Source: Spisula solida (lineage: Eukaryota > Mollusca > Bivalvia > Venerida > Mactridae). Taken from it: 64,000 nt of DNA. The position numbers and the translations under genes are program-made. Numbering within the stretch: position 1 is the first letter of the stretch; each line of letters starts with the position of its first letter. Where the stretch lies: contig OX365956.1 in the NCBI GenBank assembly GCA_947247005.1, positions 11,862,089 to 11,926,088 of the forward strand, in the 5' to 3' direction. Under the pieces are notes generated by a model. The model saw only the letters and a program-made list of their open reading frames with translations, was not told the DNA's origin and did not search any database. This document shows, piece by piece, positions 27,401 to 33,658 of this stretch.

Positions 27401-27552
27401 AATTGCCTGTATAATATTGATTCGGTTTCGGGCAAAAACAGTTACCTATTGCACAAACATGTTAAGTTGCATAGATAATACATAGTTACACACGATACAA
27501 ACTTACTCGCTCTGAATACAATCGCAAAGACAATACGGAGTCGACTAGTCAT
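12294..27552 (-). CDS. Secreted four-Ig protein with chitin-binding-like C-terminus (spliced)
   Basis: Proposed coding exons, in minus-strand order: 27552-27507, 21257-21228, 20929-20615, 16767-16447, 14975-14646, 14320-13994, 12457-12294. Together they make 1533 nt, 510 residues. Every junction is phase 1 and uses GT-AG sites with good consensus (GTAAGT, GTGAGT or GTACGT donors). Residues 1-16 are a weak signal-peptide candidate, 17-25 a linker, 26-130, 131-237, 238-347 and 348-456 four Ig-like domains, and 457-510 a cysteine-rich domain resembling CBM14. No transmembrane segment is seen, so the product is probably secreted. Ig domains plus a C-terminal chitin-binding domain recall VCBPs, mucosal immune lectin-like proteins of amphioxus and tunicates; that role here is inference. 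The first exon is the least certain, and alternative 5' ends or exon choice are possible. Confidence 0.65.
13042..13365. mobile_element. MITE with GC-rich inverted ends in an intron
   Basis: Inverted ends TGCACCAGTCA plus CCGCCCGGGGG on the left and their reverse complement on the right (GCCCCCGGGCGGGC, TGACTGGTGCA), spanning 324 bp. Lies in the last intron of the Ig gene. The GC-rich ends stand out against the AT-rich surroundings. The target duplication is unclear, perhaps AAA. Confidence 0.7.
13994..14320 (-). CDS. Ig-like domain exon 4
   Basis: 327 nt, phase 1 at both ends; the acceptor ends TTTGCAG and the donor is GTGAGT. It encodes 109 residues with a B-strand Cys (SGELTCTADVG) and the F-strand signature DNGTEFKC (D-x-G-x-x-F-x-C), then a G strand ending TQTLSVFA. 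The C-strand Trp is absent, as in the other domains of this gene. An extra Cys lies in the middle of the domain (SGECEDEE). Confidence 0.8.
14646..14975 (-). CDS. Ig-like domain exon 3
   Basis: 330 nt, phase 1-1; acceptor GTTTTATAG, donor GTAAGT. The 110 residues include FEATCTITQNAG (B-strand Cys) and SLAITRK-like terminal strand residues (SQLAITRK). It is the most divergent of the four: it lacks a DxGxYxC motif and has five Cys after the first, with GTAACHHEGTLHC near the end, so the disulfide pattern must differ. Confidence 0.72.
15345..15495. repeat. Nested palindrome in an intron
   Basis: Outer arms ATTTGTTGATTTT and AAAATCAACAAAT, middle arms TGATCACAGAAAAT and ATTTTCTGTGATCA, and a centre GTGGCTACGCCAC. 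This is the same layered design as at 4898-5057 and 30567-30711, with a different sequence. Probably a foldback-type MITE. It lies between Ig exons 2 and 3. Confidence 0.75.
16447..16767 (-). CDS. Ig-like domain exon 2
   Basis: 321 nt, phase 1-1; acceptor ACTGTTTCAG, donor GTACGT. It encodes 107 residues with the clearest Ig signature in the gene: VEISCIGPVGKP (B-strand Cys) and DTDDGYEYMCKSVG (D-x-G-x-x-Y-x-C, F strand), then ETVSVVDA. The upstream open frame is intronic and should not be read as coding. Confidence 0.85.
16866..16890 (-). pseudogene. Stub of a fifth Ig exon cut off by a SINE
   Basis: Twenty-five bases encode ATAQFDVE and end at a GTGAGT donor. They closely match the end of Ig exon 1 (ATAQLDVES, donor GTAAGT), and the similarity carries on into the intron (GTTTGAATATA). 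The rest of the exon is missing: the SINE at 16889-17042 begins exactly where the match stops, and nothing Ig-like follows beyond it. Confidence 0.7.
16889..17042 (+). mobile_element. tRNA-derived SINE truncating an Ig exon copy
   Basis: The A box TAGCTCAGTGG and B box GGTTCAAATCT lie in tRNA spacing near the start. The tail contains CAGCAAAGCTGATTGGGAAA and ends in an ATGTTCGGCATTTCGG-like stretch, matching the family members at 8829-8967 and 34957-35092 in the opposite orientation. Confidence 0.75.
17043..18589. other. Intron sequence, nothing recognised
   Basis: Lies between Ig exons 1 and 2. A short stretch near 17436-17460 (ATCGAGGGGTTA) is inverted at about 20285-20300; otherwise no structure was seen. 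Confidence 0.5.
18590..18765 (-). repeat. CAATAAGTC dimer repeat, reverse copy in intron
   Basis: The reverse complement reads TTATCGCAATAAGTCATACA, CGTTGAATTGTATAGTC and then a second unit CCCAATAAGTCATACAGTGA. It is the same dimer that brackets the 61-bp satellite at 896-1065 and 4025-4190, here without a satellite. Confidence 0.75.
18931..19145 (+). mobile_element. SINE with tRNA-Ser-like head
   Basis: Starts GTGGAACGGTGGTCGAGTGC (A box TGGTCGAGTGC) and has the B box GGTTTGAATCT about 45 bases on, then a body unrelated to the other SINE family in this window. Lies in the intron between Ig exons 1 and 2. Confidence 0.6.
19358..19430. repeat. Short inverted repeat
   Basis: Twenty-base arms GTTTTTAATGAATTTATAAA and TTTATAAATTCATTAAAAAC around a loop of about 30 bases, in AT-rich intron sequence. 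Confidence 0.65.
19431..20614. other. Intron sequence, nothing recognised
   Basis: AT-rich intron downstream of Ig exon 1, without open frames that resemble a family. Confidence 0.5.
20615..20929 (-). CDS. Ig-like domain exon 1
   Basis: 315 nt, phase 1-1; acceptor CACTTCTAG, donor GTAAGT. The 105 residues include GDSASIVCTTHH (B-strand Cys), TNVTLIRDGE and DKGDYVIRVHNG, where the D-x-G-x-Y motif is kept but the F-strand Cys position holds Ile. A Cys five residues before the motif (PVGC) may pair instead. It ends ATAQLDVES, the segment shared with the exon stub at 16866-16890. Confidence 0.8.
21228..21257 (-). CDS. 30-nt linker microexon of the Ig gene
   Basis: A strong polypyrimidine tract and acceptor (GTTTCTTTTCAG) precede 21257, and a consensus donor GTAAGT follows 21228. 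In phase 1-1 it reads REDPLDVEP without a stop and joins in frame to MDCTATVG of Ig exon 1. It is too short for any domain; its support is the paired splice sites and the phase. Confidence 0.6.
21545..21795 (-). pseudogene. Tc1-type transposase, C-terminal relic
   Basis: On the minus strand the reading contains SPDQNPI, stop, YVWDKLGRRIRAR, then LLEWNALQQQL and, in another frame, CPRGCQAIIRADGGHTQY. This is the C-terminal end of Tc1/mariner-superfamily transposases, where SPDxNPIExxWD carries the last catalytic Glu. That Glu codon is TAA here, and at least one frameshift follows. Inactive; in the first intron of the Ig gene. Confidence 0.8.
23804..23870 (+). mobile_element. Solo end of a mariner-like element
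   Basis: TACGAGAGGTGTTCAACTTATATTTGAACA and following bases match the left end of the 7088-8381 family (GTGTTC in place of GTGCCCC). The 49-bp minisatellite starts directly after it, and no right end is present. Confidence 0.6.
23880..26505 (+). repeat. 49-bp minisatellite, about 53 units
   Basis: Tandem units of about 49 bp: GGGATCAGCCAGTATCTGAC, then CGGTTATATCACAGTTATTG, then TACCGGACT. Units vary (ACAGG, CCGG or TGG before TTATA; CAGTATC or CTGTATC), and runs of variants repeat as blocks: a segment near 24860-25330 resembles 25790-26260, suggesting block duplication. Frames through it are not genes. Lies in the first intron of the Ig gene. Confidence 0.96.
27507..27552 (-). CDS. Candidate first coding exon, signal-like
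   Basis: ATG at 27552 opens 15 codons, MTSRLRIVFAIVFRA, and a GTAAGT donor follows 27507 in phase 1, which fits the microexon and gives FRASREDPLD across the junction. The basic start and the IVFAIVF core suggest a signal peptide, but the core is short. It lies 6.2 kb from the next exon, so a different first exon cannot be excluded. Confidence 0.4.
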
Positions 27553-28249
27553 GTGTTAATCGTTGTCGATGTTGAGGTATAGTCACCCGATGTTATCATT
27601 AAGTTAGCCTTTGTTTACAAACAAGAAAACCATTGATGCAAAGCATCAAATGTTGCCTCTGAATGGTGTAATAATATATGAGAATAATTTTAAATATTGT
27701 TCCAATACTGCTAACTGCTTGAATTTGAATTGTATTTGCCAATACAATTATGTTAACAATAGATGTAGCCAACACATGTATGTCTGTAGACCAACTATAT
27801 ATCATTAATGTTAAATGTTACTTACCTGACTTACTAAAATAAATGAGTCATCTACTGGTTGTAACCAACCATACTATAAAAATTCCAAGATCACCTTAAG
27901 TTTACGTATTAAACCTCACGTTTTATAAGCAGCATGAAATAGATATAACATTTTTCTTCTCAACTCAAGTTAACTCAATAATTAGAAACGTTATAAAAGC
28001 GTGGTCATTTGTTAGGTAAATTACATGCTTCGATATATGTAATAGACATTACATAAACATTATTTTAAATTACGTTTATTCTATATCAAACACACAAAAA
28101 ACAATATACAATGGTTCAAGATTACAAGCTTGATCGCATATGTCCGTATAGTCATCACGCTTCGTATTATGCATATATCTACTTCATAATTTCATCATAT
28201 GAATAATAAATATATAAAAACAAGTGCATTATATATAATTTCACTCACT
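27553..28249. other. Upstream flank of the Ig gene
   Basis: AT-rich. On the minus strand a GTAAGT donor near 27828, with an acceptor-like TTTATTTTAG eight bases before it, could mark a non-coding 5' exon, but this is weak. No promoter motif was identified. Confidence 0.3.
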
Positions 28250-28492
28250 TATACAACCAAAATAAACAACAAAATATTACAATAATTGCTAAAATACTCA
28301 TATATAACCGTTAAACTTTTGGCCGCATGTAACTCGGCCATTGTATGCAACAGCAACTTTAAAATCATCAATATATTGTTCATAACATTAGAAAATTACT
28401 TATACAACCAAAATAAACTACAAAATATCACATTAATTGCTAAAATACTGATATATAGCCGTTAAACTTTTGGCCGCAGGTACCTCGGCCAA
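28250..28492 (+). repeat. Direct repeat of about 93 bp
   Basis: 28250-28342 and 28400-28492 share CTTATACAACCAAAATAAAC through GTTAAACTTTTGGCCGCA and CTCGGCCA with few differences, separated by 57 bases. Confidence 0.85.
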
Positions 28493-29245
28493 CTAATTAT
28501 GTGGCGGCAGATTACGCCGCGTTTTAAACATGTCCCTAAAATAGCTGTGCTATATTTAGAACATGGAACGCTTAACGTAGAAAATTATTAGCTACTACGA
28601 TAATAAATACGTAATCATTGAATTACACTAGTTGTCGTGTTAATTTCGTTTTTAAAATGTTTATAAAAATGAGTTTAAGTTAGTAATATGAAGTATCATG
28701 ACATGGCTTCATCTATTAAATTTTTTATGTTAAACAAACGACGCACTATTTAATTTCACCGACAATGGTTGATTCAGCAATTGAGGCTCCCCACGGGAAT
28801 TTATATTCTGACATTAGGCTCATCACGAGAATTTATTTAAAAATAAAAATATGTTTTTATCATAATGTAAATAATTTAAATAATTTTGTTATTCTTTTTG
28901 ATTATCGTCTTATCGGAATTGGTTTTTACGCATAACTCAATGTTTCACATTTTTTCTTGCATTCAGTCCTTCATTCTAAGGGAAATAATCTATATAAAAT
29001 GTTATGACGGTATGAACGGCTTTTAACTGAACAGAAAAAAGAAGCTCCATGTGAAAAACGAAAAAGCATTCCAGTAGTGGAGGCGACGATAAAATTGATA
29101 ATTAAGTGCATTTGCGATGTCCATTTTTGTTTAATCTACGCTGATAACAAGCGGCCTGTCGACCGTGTAGTGTTTATATTAGGCTAAACATGGGGCTATT
29201 TGAGCTACCTATTGTTTAAATATGTGAGTGTTCCTGTTAGACAAA
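28493..29245. other. Intergenic, nothing recognised
   Basis: AT-rich sequence between the Ig gene and the repeat at 29246. No open frame or structure could be supported. Confidence 0.5.
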
Positions 29246-29295
29246 TTTTTAGCTCCACTATTCGTAGAATAAGGGGAGCTATTGCAGTCACCCGA

Positions 29296-29340
<45 letters not shown>

Positions 29341-29990
29341 TCACACCTTTGTTAAAGTTTAGGTACATGTTTTTTAACCTCTTGTATTCTCTAAGTCCTT
29401 TGAGATGTTGCTTTCATACTTTGCATACTTGTTTGCCATCATGACCCCAACCCATATGCAAGAATAGGTAACTCTTGCAGGCATTATGAAATTATGCCCC
29501 CTTTTTCTACTTAGTGTAAATGTTAAAGTTTAGGTACGGGCTATTTAACCACTTATATCTTCAAAGTGGATTGACATATTGCTTTGATACTTTGCATACT
29601 TGTTCACAATCATGACCCCAACCCCTACACAGGGGTGGGTAACTCATTTAAACATTTTGTTGAAATTATGCCCCCTTTTGGACTTGGAAATACAAATGTT
29701 AAAGTTTAGGTACTGGTTTTTTAACCCCTTATATCTTCAAAGTTAATTGATATATTACTTTGGTACTTTGCATAATTGTTCACCATCATGACCCCAACCC
29801 CTACACAGGAGAAGATAACTATCTAGCATTTAGTTGAAATCATGCCCCCTTCTGGACTAAGAAATGCTTATTTGTTTACCTTCATGACCAAGAGGACCTA
29901 CACATGAGTAGGTAACGGTCCTGCTTAATTTATCCAAAGTATCCTCCTTTTCTACGTAGAAGCTCGAACCTCTACACAACAAAGGGTAAT
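29246..29990 (+). repeat. Hexamer-headed tandem repeat element
   Basis: Begins AGCTCCACTATTCGTAGAAT, followed by a GTCGGT/GTCGGC hexamer run (29300-29340) and three tandem segments of about 173 bp starting GTTAAAGTTTAGGTAC at 29352, 29522 and 29697. Each segment includes TTGCTTTGATACTTTGCATA and CATGACCCCAACCC and ends in ATTATGCCCCC. The element at 38118-38822 on the other strand has the same design and related sequence. Confidence 0.8.
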
Positions 29991-30566
29991 GCTCCTGTAA
30001 TGAACCATTTTGTTTTGAATATATAATGATTGTACTATCATAGCATGGTGCTGCGCAAAGTGGAGCGCGCTGTTCGTGGACAGCTCTTGTTTTGTGTATC
30101 TGCAGCTCAATATATACCAGACAAAACGAGTTGTCGTCATTTTACAGCTTTTAAAATTGTTCAATACGAAGCCTATTTGGAACTTAAACACTCCTCCCAA
30201 CCAATCAAATCTTACCATTAAAATTATGTTTGTATATATTTATTCTTTATTAATGTCTCATCAATGTAAATATACAATTACTATAAAACATAATATAAAT
30301 CAGTACAGTCAGAGCTACAGATAAGGTTTTAGTCCTTTGGGTATTTTGCCACCAATTTTCAATTTTAATTGGGTTTTGACACATTTTAATTGGGTATTTA
30401 ATAAAGCTCATTGGGTAAATGATCTTTTATGTACTATTTTTCATTATAACATCATTTTCTATTTGGGTATTTCATATCGTCATTGCTTTTTCTTACTCCC
30501 TCCTCTAAAAATCTATTGGGTTTTTAAGAAAATTCGCAGCTTATCTGTAGCTCTGGTATTATATAC

Positions 30567-30711
30567 ATAACACATGGCTGCGAGGGTGATGGTAAATAAT
30601 ACCAACCCGAGAATATTTATATCACCCGAGGCGAAGCCGAGGGTGATATGACCTTTCAAGGGTTGGTATTATTTACTGTCACCCGAGCAGCCATGTGTTA
30701 TTTATTTTATT
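30567..30711. repeat. Nested palindrome, ATAACACATGGCTGC type
   Basis: Outer arms ATAACACATGGCTGC and its imperfect complement GAGCAGCCATGTGTTAT; middle arms AAATAATACCAACCC and GGGTTGGTATTATTT; centre ATATCACCC, GGCGAAGCC, GGGTGATAT (30619-30649). Probably a foldback-type MITE of 145 bp. Confidence 0.8.
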
Positions 30712-30836
30712 ATACTGAACAAAATTACAACCATTTTGCAAAATAAAATATCAACAAATGTATTCAGAACTTATGTTGCCGTTATGATAACTTTACATGT
30801 ACAATCTCAGTCCGTATAAGTTTCTAATGATTTGGT

Positions 30837-30899
30837 GCTATTTTTAGTAAATCTTGTCAGTTTCAACGGTTGAAATTGACAAGATTTACTAAAAATAGC
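30837..30899. repeat. Near-perfect 63-nt palindrome
   Basis: Arms of 31 bases (GCTATTTTTAGTAAATCTTG onward, and the reverse complement) around a single base at 30868, with one mismatch. Could extrude as a cruciform. Confidence 0.9.
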
Positions 30900-32235
30900 A
30901 AGCGAAATATACAAAAACATATAAATAGCAGGGTGTTTTCCTTAATCAAATAGAACAACTTTCTATAAATAGCCCAGCCTCGTTTTTACTAGTAGTGATC
31001 GAACAAAACATCATAGTGTTCGAACAAAATATCACACGGAAGGTATATGGGGAAAATACATTGAGAGGTCACGTGAGGTATAAGAAAGTAATACACTCGG
31101 CAAAACTTATAAGTACACACTTGTTTATTTGCCCATAGCTCGGTCAATGCGTGTTTGATCGTGCTGAAAATTTCAACATATGTAGATTAGATATGTATAA
31201 TTACAATACAAGCAATGTTTTAACATCTGATTTAAATTGTCACAAACAGAATAAATTAATGATGCCAACAGCAGAATCTAAAAAAACACAATAATGCCGT
31301 GTGTTCATCGGGCGATTGTCAGGTTGCTAATGCACATATGGCCCGCTGCGCTGATACAGTACGGTTTCAAGTCTATGTTTCTATCATGGACACAGTAATA
31401 AAGAAAACAATGAAAGGAAGAAGCCCAATTTAGGTTTAGAAAATTCGACTTCTGATAAAAAATGCAATTTGAAGCATGGTTAACTCCCCTTGACCATAAC
31501 AATAAAAAATATTTTTAAAAGTAAAAAAACACCATGTTGTTGTTTGAAAAATCGAATTATTTTGTGTTTTTGTAATTTGACAATAAATCTAAAATTCAAA
31601 TTTACGTTACAAAAAAATAATTTGAACATACGCGTCAATTTCACGGCCATTTTACGGGTTTTGACGTTTCATGGTCCAATGAACCGCTGTATTTAAAATT
31701 GAAGAAAAAAATGTATTTATCCAGTCCTTTGATAGTCAATACCATGTACACAAAATTTCATGCAAAAATAATAAAAAATTAAAAAGTTATAGCGAAAAAA
31801 CGACGTGTGTATATACATTGGCATTCTATACAGAAGTATAAGAGACAGTATCATATATCACATATCTTACATATTATCACAGTAACTATATCCTGATCAT
31901 ATACCGGTAGTTTTAATCCAAAACACCTACGTTAATCTGTCCTTAAAAGCTGCATTAAAACAAGAGTTATACACTGAAATAGGTAAATATGGTGCTATTG
32001 CACTAATTAGAAAATGAGTGTGAGAAAACATATCTACATTTGATCAGGGCCTGATTTGACCGGAGTGGACTATATGTTTGCCCTCCGTCCGTCCGTCAGT
32101 CCGTACGCGCCCACTTGACGTTGTGGGGTGTGGAACAATATGCTATATTTAGATTCTATTCATTCCGTTGCTTACGGGATGCAAAATGTTGCTTATGGGG
32201 TTTTACAAACAAAAGAAAGAACAAATGAAAATCCT
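30900..32235. other. Intergenic, nothing recognised
   Basis: AT-rich; the short open frames (60-70 codons) resemble nothing. A GTCCGTCCGTCAGTCCGT run lies at 32087-32104. Confidence 0.45.
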
Positions 32236-32475
32236 ACAACGTCAAGTCAGTGAGTCCGTCCGTCATTCCGTAAAAAATCTGGATCCTGGCATAACTCAAA
32301 CAGTTTCCAAGCTAGGTTTACGAAACTTGGTATGTGGAGAGGGCGCAATCAGGGGATAATGCACGTCCAAACATACTTTGATTCCTACCAAAATTATGGT
32401 TGCTATGGAAACAGAAACAGTGAAAATTGCTTAAAACCGGCAGGGGACTTCTGTATTGCTTGCAATTCTTAATTA
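32236..32475 (+). repeat. Dispersed repeat, copy 1
   Basis: The stretch from CATAACTCAAACAGTTTCCA to GGCAGGGGACTTCTGTATTG recurs at 33705-33850 in the first recognised intron of the TNF gene (CAGTTTCCAAGCTAGGTTTA, then GGTAGGGGACTTCTGTATTG). A 63-codon open frame here belongs to the repeat. Confidence 0.8.
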
Positions 32476-33400
32476 CTTGTTTGTCATAGATTGCACATTT
32501 TGATGAGGAAAATGTTTACAATTGGTAAATGAGTGTTGAAAATAACATTTGACTCATTTTCTTTGCCATTGTGTACTATTTATTACCTATATATGTAATT
32601 ATTGAATCTGAGTGCCAAACTCAGCACCCAGTCTGAAAATTTTATATATAACTTATAAATACTCAAACTTTCACTATGGAATAAGCCAATAATAATATTA
32701 AGTACCTATTCAACATTATACCAAATTCTTGCTCTCAAAAGCTGGCGCACTGAACCTCAAAAGCTGAATTTCAATATTTGAGTGTTGAGTGCTGAGTGCT
32801 GAGTGTAAGTATTGGTTGTAATTCATATGTAGTCTGATTAACGGAGGTGTTTTAGGTGAAAAATAAGAAAAGAATATACAATTAATTAAGACACATTGTC
32901 ATTATGTACGTGTTAAAAATGAATTTTAGATCAAAAATGAATACATGGCATGTAACTACTAAAAGCAGTCTGCATAATTATTATATTATAAAGTCTAATT
33001 AATATAATTAAACATATATAAGAGAAGGTATCTGTAGGTCTTTACACTAAATGTATGAAACTTCTTTTACCATCCACATCCCTGCATTCGTGTACATATT
33101 TAGACATGCTAAATATGCAAAACATTGTTATTGTTTCTACATTTAAAATTCATACAGCAGGTTTTGTACGTTTAAAGTTGTTTATGCGCTACAAATGTCC
33201 TTCAATCAAAGCAACTCTAAGTGGTATCGAATCGCGTGAATGATGTATTCTATATAATTACATGTTTACATTTGTAGATACATGTAGTTTGTTTGTAAAA
33301 TGTGGTATCCGAGGGTCTAGTAACACATATGAAGATTTGTTCAGATTTAACTTTCTAACAGCAAGGGAAATGTGAATCATGTTTCATTGTGTATTTACAG

Positions 33401-33658
33401 GTGGACGTGATTATCATATCCCTAGTGGTTGTCGCTTGGATACAGTCATTCACGTTGGTTGGTGTAACCATATATTGGTCTTGTGTCAGAGGTGCAAAGT
33501 TACGTGGACATGAACCGACATTAAGTGTGACCACTGATTCCATATTTTCACGGGATGTGGATGTCATGCCTAAAGGGTTTGAAAAGTTTGGTAGGGACGA
33601 GAATGGTACCAAGTATGTGGGTTCTGCGAGTGACATATTGACAGCACTGTCACACGCA
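33401..33658 (+). CDS. TNF ligand exon: transmembrane and stalk
   Basis: The acceptor TGTATTTACAG ends at 33400 and the donor GTATGT follows 33658; 86 whole codons, phase 0 at both ends. Encodes the hydrophobic segment, then SCVRGAKLRGHE and a stalk ending ILTALSHA with one NGT glycosylation site. A GTG-started longer frame reaches only into the splice acceptor. Confidence 0.8.

Larger units (their letters stand above)
21258..27506. other. Large first intron of the Ig gene
   Basis: About 6.2 kb between the signal-like exon and the microexon. It holds a Tc1 transposase relic (21545-21795), a lone mariner end (23804-23870) and the 49-bp minisatellite (23880-26505). Sequence near 22632 (CGAGGGATGATCAATACATA) resembles a mariner inverted end, but no partner was found. 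Confidence 0.45.

Noticed and set aside
27828..27850. 8-base exon on the minus strand between TTTATTTTAG and GTAAGT
   Set aside because: Too short to be credible without transcript evidence; mentioned only as a possible 5' exon boundary.
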